Source: Hyphococcus aureus
GTDB lineage: Bacteria; Pseudomonadota; Alphaproteobacteria; Caulobacterales; Parvularculaceae
Direction of reading: 5' to 3'
Length of the DNA stretch: 64,000 nucleotides
NCBI RefSeq assembly: GCF_042643165.1
Contig: NZ_JBHRSH010000001.1
Coordinates: 2,232,001-2,296,000 of the forward strand
The position numbers were made by a program, and so were the translations under genes. Below the pieces are notes generated by a model that worked only from the letters and a program-made list of their open reading frames with translations, ran no database searches and was not told the DNA's origin. Positions 51,837 to 61,655 of this stretch are shown piece by piece (position 1 is the stretch's first letter; each line of letters opens with the position of its first letter).

Positions 51837-52054
51837 TGCGTGCTGCACGTTCCTTCGACCCCCATTGAATCGGCGTTATTGGCCCCGACCGTGGAGGCAG
51901 GACAATTGCTCAATACGCATCAAACTCAGCAATCCCTCAGGCGCGCCAGCGGGGCGGGAATTTCATGGCGCCGCCGCTTTCCGGTCATTTATTCAAGCCG
52001 CCGCCGTCGGCCTGTCCTAGTTTTTCGAAAAGGCTTCAAAAGGACCGAACGCCC

Positions 52055-52897
52055 ATGTGGATCGTCAAAATCTTATACGCACCTTTCATGCTGTTGGGCT
52101 TCAATGGGGCGGCGATCTGGTTGATATCGAACGGCGCGCCGCATTGGACGCTGGCGCCTCTATTCGTTGCCGCCTTATGGTCTTCGTTTACACTGGAGCG
52201 ATGGGCGCCTTACGTGATCGACTGGAACCGACCTCATAACGACAAGGCGCGCGACGTCGCCCATTTTGTCGTCAATGAAAGCGCCAATGTGACGTCAGTC
52301 TTATCCCTGCCGGTTATCGCGGCGATCATTCCATGGTCCGGCATATGGCCCCATCACTGGCCGCTATGGGGCCAAGTGTTGCTCGCCGTCATTGTCGCGG
52401 ACTTTGGCGTCACCCTTGCGCACTACTACAGTCACAAATACCGCTTGCTCTGGCGCTTTCACGCGGTCCATCACAGCGTCAAGCGCATGTATGGCTTTAA
52501 CGGCTTGATGAAACACCCCTTTCACCAGGCGTTTGAATTGGTCGCCGGCGTAACGCCGCTTGTGCTCGCGGGCATGCCGCTGGACGTCGCGTTCCTGCTC
52601 GGCTTTGCAATTGCGATCCAGCTGCTGCTGCAGCACTCCAATGTCGATATGCGCATCGGCACCTTTAAATATTTCCTGGCGCTCGCGCCCGTACATCGCT
52701 TTCATCATCTAAAAGAAGCAGGCGATGGCGATGTTAATTTTGGATTGTTTACCACCATTTGGGATAGAATGCTGGGCACGGCCTATTACGATCGTGACAA
52801 GAGATTTTCATCCGATGAGCTCGGCATTGGCGCGCAGCCGGATTACCCGACCGGCTATTTGCGTCAGCTCATACAGCCTTTTCTGCGTCAGCCCTAG
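52055..52897 (+). CDS. Sterol-desaturase / fatty-acid-hydroxylase family membrane diiron enzyme
   Basis: The 280-residue protein has several membrane helices and the histidine boxes of the family: HYYSHK, HAVHHSV, QHSNVD and HRFHHLKE. These histidines bind two iron ions for hydroxylation or desaturation of lipids with O2. The exact lipid is unknown. The start at 52055 is the family-like one; the frame is open further upstream to 51965, within the divergent promoter region. It is convergent with the AraC-type regulator. Confidence 0.87.
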   Translation: MWIVKILYAPFMLLGFNGAAIWLISNGAPHWTLAPLFVAALWSSFTLERWAPYVIDWNRPHNDKARDVAHFVVNESANVTSVLSLPVIAAIIPWSGIWPHHWPLWGQVLLAVIVADFGVTLAHYYSHKYRLLWRFHAVHHSVKRMYGFNGLMKHPFHQAFELVAGVTPLVLAGMPLDVAFLLGFAIAIQLLLQHSNVDMRIGTFKYFLALAPVHRFHHLKEAGDGDVNFGLFTTIWDRMLGTAYYDRDKRFSSDELGIGAQPDYPTGYLRQLIQPFLRQP

Positions 52898-52904
52898 AGC
52901 GCTT

Positions 52905-53612
52905 TCACGAAATAACGGGATCATCGATGGCAACAGTCGACATGACGTCGCGCGGGGTTACGCCGAACATGGTGCGTAATGTCCGCGAAAAATGCGCGGC
53001 GTCGGAAAAGCCGGCCGAATGCGCCGCGCGGGTGGCGCTGTCACCGCCGCCGATTGCGAGCATCGCGCGACGCAGGCGGCGCCATAAAACAAACTGCCAC
53101 AAGGAAAGGCTTGTTGTCATCCGAAAGAGTTCCGCAAAGCGGCTCTTCGACAAGTTGCAGGCGGACGCAATCTCTTCAAGACGGATCGAAGCGTCAAGGC
53201 GTTGCTCAATCATGTCGATTGCAGCGACAATTCTTGCTTCTTTGTATGCGCCGAAAAGCGCAGGTTTGATATCATTGGCGCCGCTATGCAATTCCTGCTC
53301 AAGTTTTCGATAGAGTAAGACCGCGCAGTCGCTGTCTATCGGGATTTCACCCCCGGCGCCGATTTCCAATAGGGCGGGTTCCACATATAAAATGTCGAGC
53401 GGTTCTGGCCGCGGCGCCAGCTGGTGGCGCGTATTTGACGGTATAAAGATTATCTCATCAATGACACAGTCGCCGTCGATGAGGGCGGACGCAAGGGTTG
53501 CGCCGCCGACGACTAGTTGAACGGCGTAATGCGCGTGTAAGGCGTTATCGCCGGCGAGCCCGCGGTAAAAAGCCCAGCCGTCGCCGAGCGCCAGTCCGCC
53601 AGTCCATTTCAT
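52905..53612 (-). CDS. AraC-family transcriptional regulator
   Basis: The 235-residue protein has an N-terminal cupin-like sensing domain (HAHYAVQLVVGG, IIFIPSNTRHQLAPRP). The C-terminal AraC double helix-turn-helix reads IRLEEIASACNLSKSRFAELFRMTTSLSLWQFVLWRRL and HSAGFSDAAHFSRTLRTMFGVTPRD. It is likely to regulate neighbours such as the sterol-desaturase-family gene or the cytochrome and porin genes. The inducing ligand is unknown. Confidence 0.88.
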   Translation of the reverse strand: MKWTGGLALGDGWAFYRGLAGDNALHAHYAVQLVVGGATLASALIDGDCVIDEIIFIPSNTRHQLAPRPEPLDILYVEPALLEIGAGGEIPIDSDCAVLLYRKLEQELHSGANDIKPALFGAYKEARIVAAIDMIEQRLDASIRLEEIASACNLSKSRFAELFRMTTSLSLWQFVLWRRLRRAMLAIGGGDSATRAAHSAGFSDAAHFSRTLRTMFGVTPRDVMSTVAIDDPVIS

Positions 53613-53627
53613 CGGTAGCAACGGCCT

Positions 53628-54296
53628 TTAGTTCTCGTCATTCACCTCAATTTTATATTCTTTTCGCATATAGGCCAGTACGTCGGCCATGTCCTGTTCT
53701 GAAAGTTCGGGATTGCCGCCCATGGCCGGCATCGCCATCAGCGAGCCCTCGCTTTGATAGCCGTTGATGATGTTTGTGAGAACGACGTCGTTGGAAATGG
53801 TGAGGCGGCCGTCCGCCAATGTCAGGTCCGGTACGCCTTCGATCGCTCCCTTGCCGTCAGCGCCGTGGCAGGCGATGCAGGTTTGCGAATAGACTTCAAG
53901 TCCGCGCACCGGATCGCCCGGATTAAGATGCGCATAAGAGGAAAGCGATGCGCCCGGTATAGGCGCTGCGGAGTAGGCGCTGCCGTCGCTGGCGCTCGAA
54001 ATCAGGAACGCCTTGATGTCGTCGGCGACGGAGCCGGGGAGATTGGCGCGAACACGCATATGCTGCACGGAAACACTCCATAATTCGGCGTTGAGCTCGC
54101 TCGGCGAACGAAGATTGTGGCATCTGGAGCAGTGATTGGCCCAGGCCTGCGCGCCGCGGGCGATCGCCGCCGAATCGCCGACGTCGATCTGTGGTTGTTC
54201 CTGCGCAGGCGACGTTGTCTGTGCGGTCGTCTGTACTATGAGCAGTCCGCCAATGATTGGAAGGGCGGCGCCGAGGATCAATAGTGGTTTCTTCAT
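53628..54296 (-). CDS. Diheme c-type cytochrome
   Basis: The 222-residue exported protein has an N-terminal hydrophobic signal and two heme c motifs: CSRCH (C56, C59, H60) and CIACH (C140, C143, H144). Met residues such as MAMPAMGG can provide the sixth ligand of the second heme. It is a soluble or anchored periplasmic electron carrier. It lies 15 bp from the AraC gene and 24 bp after the porin-like gene on the same strand, and so was probably transcribed with it. Confidence 0.9.
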   Translation of the reverse strand: MKKPLLILGAALPIIGGLLIVQTTAQTTSPAQEQPQIDVGDSAAIARGAQAWANHCSRCHNLRSPSELNAELWSVSVQHMRVRANLPGSVADDIKAFLISSASDGSAYSAAPIPGASLSSYAHLNPGDPVRGLEVYSQTCIACHGADGKGAIEGVPDLTLADGRLTISNDVVLTNIINGYQSEGSLMAMPAMGGNPELSEQDMADVLAYMRKEYKIEVNDEN

Positions 54297-54320
54297 GACT
54301 TAAGCCTTTCCTTAAGGGCG

Positions 54321-55940
54321 CTAAAAACCGTAGGCGAGCTGCAGTAAAAACCGGGTTTCGGAATCCGGCTCATCATCGTGCCGGGCCGTGAAATCGCGCA
54401 GCTGCGCGACGCCCCGGGCGACGATCGACGGCGCGATCCAGTAGTTGAGGCCGATATCGAGCCGTTCTTCCGCCGCTTCTTCGGCGAGTTCGTCAAGACC
54501 CGTGATGCGGAACTCACCATAGCGAACGACCGGTTCAAAGCGCTGCAGCACTTTGTGATCGGTGAGGCCTGACAGGCTATAGGCGATTTGTGCATACCAG
54601 GCCTCAAGCTCAAGTTCGGGCAGGGCAGTGACGCCCGTTGACCCTTCAAACGCCGTGTTCATCGGGTCGCGCTTGGCGTTGAGATATTCGCCGCGAATAT
54701 CCCAGGGACCGCGGGTATAAGCGGCGTCTGCGCCCCATAAAGTGACATTCGCACTAGTGGGCATGAGGTCATCCAAATCGTCCAGCAGTGGGGCGTCATC
54801 ATCATGATCGTCCACCGGCGCTTCATCGTCGTGATCGTCGCCCCCTTCGGATTCCGCCGATCCTGAGACGTCGCCAACTAAAAACGAACCTCCAAATTCA
54901 AGATAAGGAAGCGGCAAAAAACCAATCCGTCCACTGACGGCCTTGTTGGAGTTATCGTCGGCGCCTTTGGCTTCGAATTCGACGCCGCCTTCATGGCTGA
55001 GACGCGGGCCGTTGCCGATCGCGACAGAGTAAGTCGCGATCATTTCGTCGCCAATCAAGAAGCCGCCGCGCAGCATCGCGCCGGTGTCGCTCGCCGGCTG
55101 AACGCCGTCATGGCCGAAGCCCGGAGGCGGGTCGGCGAGGCGATTGATCCAGGTCGGGTGCAGTCTTTCCTGAAACTGACCGACAGGGCTTAAGAACTGA
55201 CCAAGCACCAGCGTCGCGCTGTCGTGAAGAAAGATATCGGCTTGGGCGTATTCCAACTCGAATTCCGTCTCGCCGTCGCCGTCGACAGATATTTCGGCTT
55301 CGGCCTCAATCAGGATCAGATCCTTGTACTGGAAATGGAACGCCGGGTTGAAACGCGCAGCAGAGAAGTCGGCGGTCGTTTCGCCGTCAAAGTCGGAGAC
55401 GATAAACGTCGCGTCGGCATAACCGGCGAGGTGCCAGCTGGTGTCCGCCCAACCGGGGATCCGTTGATAGGGAACGCCGCCCATGGGCATCGGTTGACGG
55501 TCATCCGGAGCGGATTGATTTTGCGCCGCTGGCGCTTGTCCGGCGTCCTGATTGGCCATGGCGACTTGGGTTGGCGTGTCGATCGCCGTCACCGGCTGCA
55601 GGGTTGCGGTTGTCGCAGCCAAAGCGCCCTCGCGGCAATCAAATCCTGCATTTGTCAATTTGTCGATGAGTGATTGCGCTTTGTCGGCGCAGAACGCCAT
55701 GGAATTGCTCGACCGCCAGAGCATTTGATCGGGAACATTTTCATCGGGCTTGCGATAATGAACTTCGCAGACCGGTATTCCCGACGCAGGCGCGATCACT
55801 TCGATGCTGCGGTCGACATTCCAGGCCGAACAAACGTGGCTTGATTGCGCCGCCGCTGTTGTCGTCATCATTACAAACATAATTGCCGAAGAGCCGAAAA
55901 GAAGCTGAGATCTATGATTGGAGTTTTGATTATGGCGCAT
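54321..55940 (-). CDS. Outer-membrane porin-like protein with an Asp/His-rich loop
   Basis: The 539-residue protein has a signal peptide ending TAAAQ and a Cys-containing N-terminal domain of about 80 residues (VCSAWNVD, GIPVCEVHYRKP, FCADKAQ). Its C-terminal beta-barrel ends LLQLAYGF. One long extracellular loop (about 365-400) is extremely acidic with His (EGGDDHDDEAPVDDHDDD), which suggests cation binding. I infer a phosphate- or metal-related porin; the family is not certain. Confidence 0.75.
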   Translation of the reverse strand: MRHNQNSNHRSQLLFGSSAIMFVMMTTTAAAQSSHVCSAWNVDRSIEVIAPASGIPVCEVHYRKPDENVPDQMLWRSSNSMAFCADKAQSLIDKLTNAGFDCREGALAATTATLQPVTAIDTPTQVAMANQDAGQAPAAQNQSAPDDRQPMPMGGVPYQRIPGWADTSWHLAGYADATFIVSDFDGETTADFSAARFNPAFHFQYKDLILIEAEAEISVDGDGETEFELEYAQADIFLHDSATLVLGQFLSPVGQFQERLHPTWINRLADPPPGFGHDGVQPASDTGAMLRGGFLIGDEMIATYSVAIGNGPRLSHEGGVEFEAKGADDNSNKAVSGRIGFLPLPYLEFGGSFLVGDVSGSAESEGGDDHDDEAPVDDHDDDAPLLDDLDDLMPTSANVTLWGADAAYTRGPWDIRGEYLNAKRDPMNTAFEGSTGVTALPELELEAWYAQIAYSLSGLTDHKVLQRFEPVVRYGEFRITGLDELAEEAAEERLDIGLNYWIAPSIVARGVAQLRDFTARHDDEPDSETRFLLQLAYGF

Positions 55941-56220
55941 TGTCGCCCCCTTCTCGTGACGTTCGATGCGGTTTCATTGGGTCCGCGCCTGAACGACTTC
56001 CTTTACGGATGAGCGCCGCTGCTCCCTCAGATTTGAAATGCGACATTGTGACGGGAGAGTTTCGGGCCGGTCGCGCGTTTCGGCGCGGCGGTCTCATGGC
56101 GCGCTGAGAATTCCTCAAGATGATGGTGAGGGAATGTTGCGCTTGGCGCGTATGAGCGGTTCGCTGCTGATGTCTCCGGCGTCAGCCGATTTCGCGCATG
56201 CAATAATTTGGGAGACGCTG

Positions 56221-56709
56221 ATGACGGAACAAAGAACCCTGACGCTGAAAATGATCGCAGCTGGCGCCGCCGCGTTGGTTTTTACAGCGGCAGCCGCGCA
56301 AGAGGCGGCTGCGCCAGAAGCGGTTTCGGAACAGGAAGTCGCCAAGGCCCTCACTGATATGAGCATCATTCCCGCCGGCAAACGGTCGTTCGTCAAATGC
56401 CAGGCTTGCCATATGGTCGGCGAAAATTTTCAGCGTCGCGCCGGTCCGCCTCTGAATGGCGTTGTCGGGCGCGCCGCGGGGAAGAATGAAGAGTTTCGAT
56501 ATTCCCCAGGCATGAACACGGTGGCTGCTGAAGGCCTTGTTTGGACTGTGGAAAATCTCGATGCGTACCTGAAAGCGCCGCGCGAGGTCGTGCCGGGCAC
56601 GACTATGGGATTTGCAGGCATTCCGAAGGCGGAAGAACGCGCGGCGCTGATCGCCTACTTGGCATCGTTTAAAGAGGACGGCTCGCGTGTTGAGGGCGCG
56701 ACCGAATAA
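56221..56709 (+). CDS. Monoheme c-type cytochrome
   Basis: The 162-residue protein has a signal peptide ending AAAQE and one heme motif CQACH (C60, C63, H64). The class I cytochrome c sequence that follows has GPPLNGVVGRAAG and the Met ligand in GTTMGFAGIP. It would carry electrons in the periplasm. A GGGAG site precedes ATG 56221; the frame is open well upstream without another good start. It is divergent from the porin and convergent with cti. Confidence 0.9.
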   Translation: MTEQRTLTLKMIAAGAAALVFTAAAAQEAAAPEAVSEQEVAKALTDMSIIPAGKRSFVKCQACHMVGENFQRRAGPPLNGVVGRAAGKNEEFRYSPGMNTVAAEGLVWTVENLDAYLKAPREVVPGTTMGFAGIPKAEERAALIAYLASFKEDGSRVEGATE

Positions 56710-56749
56710 TCGCTTGTCTCAACGATGAATTTACGATGCGCGCTGAACA

Positions 56750-59143
56750 TTACGGATCAGCGTAACGATTGAGGTCTAAAAGACCGCCGGACGACGCCGG
56801 CCCGCGCATAACGACATCCTGAAAAAAATCGGCAGTCGCCCAAAACACTGGGCTTGACCGTCTGACGCCATAGGCGTCGACAAAATCGAGCCACGCTTTC
56901 TCGTTACGAACGGCTTTCAGATTTTGAATGAATTCGTCCTCTTCATATTCGCTGATCACGAAAAACAGATTCGGGTAGCTGCCGATATGCCCGTCGACGA
57001 CTGTGACCGCATCCTTTTCCGGTTCGCGCCGCAGGTTTTCGCCAAAAAGAAACGCGACATTTGTGTGTTCCTTGTCATGGATGAGCGAAACCATGCGGTC
57101 TGTGGCATCCGCGCGGACGATCCGCACGTAAGCCAGGTCCGGCAGAAAGCGAACCCATGGACCTTGCGTCGATGATAGCGCCGCGAGAGGTGCGCGGTGC
57201 TGCGCGCCGCCTGAGCCTTCGTTCCGGTGTCGATTGATTTCGTCCGATTTTACAACGCCGCTTCGGTCGCGCGTCAGGGCGCTCATGAGGAATTCGTTTT
57301 TCGGATCGTCGGTCGCATATGGAACTTGCGTCGCGCGACCGATGTCGATGGGCGGCTTGTGATAAAGCGTCCGGATTTTCGCATGCCCGCCCCGGTACCA
57401 GGAATCATGAAGCGGCCGCCTGATGTCAGGAGGCAGGAAAGACAGAAACAGGCTTTCGCTTTCCATGCGCAGGAGATCCATATAAACACGCGTCGCAATC
57501 TGGTGTTCGACGGCGCCGAATACGTCGAAACCGGCGACGAGATTGTAGTAAATCCGTTCAAGCGTCGGGAAATCGATAACCCATGCGGTTTCCGGCGCAG
57601 CGCCGACAAAACCGCCGACGACGGTGGCGTTGTCGAAATGACGAAAGATGGTAAGGAGCGCCGGCCCCCTGCCGGTTTCGCCGAGCCATATGTCGTCGAC
57701 GGCAGGACCTTTGTTCTCGGGATCTGCTTCGCGATATCGGCTGTCGCGTAGCTCCTCATATGTCTTGTGATGCTCAAGGTAGCTTGGAAACAAACGCTCT
57801 GGTAGCGGGGCGTCGGCAAGCGCTGCGGGAAGTCCAAGAAAGGGTGTCGCCGCCGCCAGATAATCGGCGTCCGTCACGGCGGGATCCGCGTCCGGATCGA
57901 GAAACATGACCCAGAAGCGGTCCTCGATGACGTTGACAGCCACCTGACCGCGGCAGACCGGGCCGCGAATGAAAGTGCGGATAAAATATTCCGCGTCGTC
58001 AAGCAGGAATTCATAACGCGCCCGGGCAGGTATCGCGGCGAAGGCGGCGAAAGGGTTCGAGGCGACAGAAGGCTCATAAGAGGGCGTAGCGTCGATGTTC
58101 CATTCTTCATTGAAAAACAGTACGCGATAGCGGGCAAGGCGGTCGGGCCCTAGCGCATAGGTGATGTGGGTCTTGTGCAGGATCGTCTCTTCAATCGGCG
58201 CCAGCCGGTAGTAAAAGTCATCTGTACCGGGATCGTCATAGGGACGGCGCGTTGCAATAATATCGACGGGCTCGTTCGGCGGCGTTCTCGAACGCACCAG
58301 GTTGAAGTATCCGGCGTCTTCGCGTTGTGGAAAGTAGAGATGGGCGAGAAACAGATGCTCATAAAAATATCGGGCGATGAGACGTTCTTTCGGTGATTGT
58401 CCGTTTAGAAATTTCTCCCATTCGCTGATTTCAGCTTGGGCGATATTTGGCGTCGCCTGCTGGCGTAGCAGGGCAGGCGCGCCGGCGCCGACCCAGGCGG
58501 CTAGCGCCGACCATTCCTCGTCGGCGAGGGGCGCCACGCCATAAGGCATGCCGCCGAATGGGTTGTCACGCTCATAACGATCTATTTCCGTTGGTGCGGG
58601 GCATGTAAGGTCTCTTGTGATGCCGAGATCAATGGAGTCCGGCAGCGGCGCGTTTGCGGATACCGGATGCGCTCGTCCCAGCGCCAGCATTCTGTACAAT
58701 ATAGACTGTGTCCGGTCGGCGTCAGTCGCAGAGGCCGCGACATCAAAAAAATCAAGCTTGCGCCATTCATCGATAGAAGACGCGTCGATTCCGAGTCTCG
58801 TCAGCGGCGCTTCGGATAGACGCGATGAATCATAAACAGGCAGTTTCGTTGCGCCCCGCGCAACGCCTTCATCCGAGGTCATCCGGAACTGACAGGGCGC
58901 GTCGTAACATCCGTGGCATACGACGCATCGGCGCTCGATCGTTCTCGGAAGGCCGGCCGGGTCGTACGTGTCGGTTGGCGCCGCGACGGTCAGGGTCGCG
59001 TCGTGACGCGGTGCGTTCCGATTGAGCAGAGCACTGAGCGCCAGCGCGATGATCGCGAAAACGATCGCAATGACGCCAAGGTGGAACGCCGCGCGGCGAC
59101 GTCTTGTTCTCAGCGTCGATTCCGGGTTGTCAGCTTCGGTCAT
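56750..59143 (-). CDS. cti: Fatty-acid cis/trans isomerase
   Basis: The 797-residue periplasmic enzyme has an N-terminal membrane segment (about 21-40) and the cytochrome-like heme motif C73-V-V-C76-H (RRCVVCHGCYDAPCQF). It matches Cti along its length (RYFYEHLFLAHLYF, FFNEEWNIDATPSYEP, FPTLERIYYNLVAGFDVFG, FLSFLPPDIRR). Cti turns cis-unsaturated membrane lipids to trans, stiffening the membrane under solvent, heat or metal stress. It is a monocistronic unit here. Confidence 0.95.
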   Translation of the reverse strand: MTEADNPESTLRTRRRRAAFHLGVIAIVFAIIALALSALLNRNAPRHDATLTVAAPTDTYDPAGLPRTIERRCVVCHGCYDAPCQFRMTSDEGVARGATKLPVYDSSRLSEAPLTRLGIDASSIDEWRKLDFFDVAASATDADRTQSILYRMLALGRAHPVSANAPLPDSIDLGITRDLTCPAPTEIDRYERDNPFGGMPYGVAPLADEEWSALAAWVGAGAPALLRQQATPNIAQAEISEWEKFLNGQSPKERLIARYFYEHLFLAHLYFPQREDAGYFNLVRSRTPPNEPVDIIATRRPYDDPGTDDFYYRLAPIEETILHKTHITYALGPDRLARYRVLFFNEEWNIDATPSYEPSVASNPFAAFAAIPARARYEFLLDDAEYFIRTFIRGPVCRGQVAVNVIEDRFWVMFLDPDADPAVTDADYLAAATPFLGLPAALADAPLPERLFPSYLEHHKTYEELRDSRYREADPENKGPAVDDIWLGETGRGPALLTIFRHFDNATVVGGFVGAAPETAWVIDFPTLERIYYNLVAGFDVFGAVEHQIATRVYMDLLRMESESLFLSFLPPDIRRPLHDSWYRGGHAKIRTLYHKPPIDIGRATQVPYATDDPKNEFLMSALTRDRSGVVKSDEINRHRNEGSGGAQHRAPLAALSSTQGPWVRFLPDLAYVRIVRADATDRMVSLIHDKEHTNVAFLFGENLRREPEKDAVTVVDGHIGSYPNLFFVISEYEEDEFIQNLKAVRNEKAWLDFVDAYGVRRSSPVFWATADFFQDVVMRGPASSGGLLDLNRYADP

Positions 59144-59421
59144 TGTCAGTCGTTCCTGAGGTTCCGCCTCCTCTCGTTCGAAACGGACCCTTTGTGAAGC
59201 GCCGTTCTGGCGGCATACCTTGTTTTCGCAAGCCTAAGCGAATTTATCGTTTAAGTCCCGCTCCAGAAGACCGCAAAAAATTCGCGGGATTGCGCCGACT
59301 GGTGCGTATAGCCGGAAAACCATTTGCAGATGCGCCATCGGCGCGTCGACGCCGGGCGTTGCTCGTTTCCGGCGAAGGAAACGCTTGCGCGCCACCAGGA
59401 GCGCGAATTTCGCTGAGGGGC

Positions 59422-60057
59422 ATGGAACGGTCGATCATTACATTGTCAGGCCGCCGCGAGGCGCCTTTCTTTAAGGAGTTTCTTTTGGCTCGAAATCCGC
59501 GTCTGAAGATTTTTGCTGTCCACGACAGGGAAGATTTAGCGTCGGCAATCGACAGAACTGGCGGCGCAGCGCGGCTGATCGCGTTTGTGACAGATGTGAT
59601 TGTTCCAACGCGGCTGCTGACGCGGCTCAACTTCACCCCTTATAATATTCATCCGGGCCCGCCTGAATATCCGGGGTCGCATCCGGAGAGTTTTGCGATC
59701 TGGGAAATGGCCGAAACATTCGGCGTCACGGCGCATGAGATGACGCCGCGCGTTGACGACGGACCGATCGTCGCTGTTTGCAGGTTTCCCATGCCGCTGT
59801 TACCCGAGCGCGTGGCGTTAGCAGACCTAACTTATGCAAGAGCCATTGAAGTATTCGCTGTTGTTGCGGCGCATTGCGCGGAGAGCAATGAACCGATGCC
59901 GCGAATGAACATCCAATGGTCCGGTGTCAAGCGAACTCGGTCGCAGTTCAGGGCGTTATGCGGCGCGGCTTCCGACATGACCGGCAATGAGGCAGAGCGA
60001 CTAAAGCGCGCCTGCGGCAACGCCATGACGCGTCAACACATAGCTGATGTCTTGTGA
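59422..60057 (+). CDS. Formyltransferase-domain protein
   Basis: The 211-residue protein has the core of the formyl/hydroxymethyl transferase fold, with LIAFVTDVIVPTRLLTRLNFTPYNIHPGPPEYPGSHPESFAIWE. This includes the Asn and His of the NIHPGP active-site motif and the later Asp in RVDDGPIV. It lacks the C-terminal domain of Met-tRNA formyltransferase. A GAGGGG site lies close before ATG 59422; upstream sequence is open but not family-like. The substrate is unknown. Confidence 0.82.
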   Translation: MERSIITLSGRREAPFFKEFLLARNPRLKIFAVHDREDLASAIDRTGGAARLIAFVTDVIVPTRLLTRLNFTPYNIHPGPPEYPGSHPESFAIWEMAETFGVTAHEMTPRVDDGPIVAVCRFPMPLLPERVALADLTYARAIEVFAVVAAHCAESNEPMPRMNIQWSGVKRTRSQFRALCGAASDMTGNEAERLKRACGNAMTRQHIADVL

Positions 60058-60432
60058 GGTGCGCTTGCGGCAAAAACGATCGCGATGGGCCGCCTGCCGC
60101 CAGGGTTGGGCTGGCGCGCGGGAGAGAAGAGAACTATTGCTGAGGGCGCCGATGATTTGAATGTTACGCCAAAAAGAGACTGGCGACCCCGCGCGATGCG
60201 TAATGCATGAAGCGCACATCCGTCTTTTGTACGAGCATTACGCGGTGGGTTCTCAACGCCATCGAAAATTTAAGGGCCCCGACCAGTGATCGGTGGAGAT
60301 CGCTCGTAAAGTCCATAGCGCCGCACCGCTACCCCGGCATAAGCCTATGCGAATACTGAATATGGCCAGAACAGGCATGTTACTCAGCAAAGACGCAGCG
60401 AATGCATATGAATGAGAAAGGATGATGATCTC
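60058..60432. other. Intergenic stretch upstream of the thiolase gene
   Basis: About 375 bp without a supported gene. No FNR-, Fur- or NsrR-like operator was recognised by eye. It presumably contains the thiolase promoter. Confidence 0.4.
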
Positions 60433-61623
60433 ATGACAGATAAGGAAGTCGTACTGTGTTCTCCGGTTCGCACGCCCATCGGCGCCTATGGCGGATCACT
60501 AAAGGATATGTCGGCGCCGGATCTCGGCCGCGTAGCGATCAGCGAATGTCTGGCGCGGGCGGGTCTCGATCCCGAGCGCGCCGAAACGGTGGTGATGGGA
60601 CAGGTCATTCAGGCCGGCGCGAAAATGAACCCGGCGCGGCAGGCCGCAATCGGCGCCGGGCTCCCTGTCAAGGTTCCCGCGCTTACCGTCAATAGAGTTT
60701 GCGGTTCCGGCGCGCAGGCGATTGCAACAGCGGCGCAGGAGGTGATGCTCGGTCATATCAATTGCGCCGTCGCTGGCGGCATGGAGAACATGGACCAGGT
60801 GCCCTATCTTCTGCCGCGCGGCCGCTGGGGTCATCGCATGGGCGACGGCGTTCTTCATGACGCCATGCTCCATGACGGCCTTAACGACGCCTTTTCCGGT
60901 GAGCATTCGGGCTGGCACACGGAAGATCTGGTCAAAAAATTCGATATCTCGCGAGAAGAGCAGGACCGCTGGGCCGCGCGCTCGCACCAGCGCTTCTCCG
61001 AAGCTCAGGCGGCCGGAAAGTTTGAGAGTGAAATCGTCCCGGTGGAGATGAAAACCCGCAAAGGCGCTGTAACTTTCGACCGGGATGAACAAAACCGGCC
61101 TGACACCACGATCGAAACCCTGGCGAAACTTCGCCCGGCGTTTCGCGAGGATGGAACGATTACCGCCGGCAACGCGCCGGGTCTCAATAGCGGCGCGGCG
61201 GCGATGATTGTCGCCGAAGCGTCATGGGCCGCCGAAAATGGGTTAAAGCCGGTCGCGCGCCTTGTCTCTTACGGCGTCGGCGCCGTCGAACCGGAGATGT
61301 TCGGCCTCGGTCCCGTGCCGGCGGTGCGCGAGGCGTTGGAGCGCGCCGGCTGGACGGCCGCCGATTTGGGCCGCGTTGAAATCAACGAGGCGTTCGCGGC
61401 AATCGCGGTTGCGCTTGTCGGCGCGTTGGGGCTGAACGAAGACATTGTCAATGTCGAAGGAGGCGCCATCGCCCATGGCCATCCGATCGGCGCGACCGGT
61501 GCCGTCTTAACGACGCGGTTGTTGCACGCGATGGAGCGCGATGATGTCGGCAAAGGTCTTGTAACGCTCTGCATCGGCGGCGGCCAAGGCGTCGCGCTGG
61601 CGCTAGAGCGAATTGCTGAATAG
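60433..61623 (+). CDS. Acetyl-CoA acetyltransferase (thiolase)
   Basis: The 396-residue thiolase has the acylation cysteine in NRVCGSGAQAIATAA, the NEAFAA motif, GGAIAHGHPIGATGA, and the second catalytic cysteine in LCIGGGQG. It condenses two acetyl-CoA or cleaves acetoacetyl-CoA, for polyhydroxybutyrate or fatty-acid metabolism. The ATG at 60433 is preferred; an in-frame ATG 21 bases upstream lacks a ribosome binding site. No phaB or phaC gene is adjacent. Confidence 0.93.
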   Translation: MTDKEVVLCSPVRTPIGAYGGSLKDMSAPDLGRVAISECLARAGLDPERAETVVMGQVIQAGAKMNPARQAAIGAGLPVKVPALTVNRVCGSGAQAIATAAQEVMLGHINCAVAGGMENMDQVPYLLPRGRWGHRMGDGVLHDAMLHDGLNDAFSGEHSGWHTEDLVKKFDISREEQDRWAARSHQRFSEAQAAGKFESEIVPVEMKTRKGAVTFDRDEQNRPDTTIETLAKLRPAFREDGTITAGNAPGLNSGAAAMIVAEASWAAENGLKPVARLVSYGVGAVEPEMFGLGPVPAVREALERAGWTAADLGRVEINEAFAAIAVALVGALGLNEDIVNVEGGAIAHGHPIGATGAVLTTRLLHAMERDDVGKGLVTLCIGGGQGVALALERIAE

Positions 61624-61655
61624 CTGCCGCCTTCATCAATGTGCGGCTGTTTCGT

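Noticed and set aside
51132..52124. 330-codon plus-strand frame
   Set aside because: It is antisense to the CDF transporter, rich in Asp, Asn and Arg, with no family.
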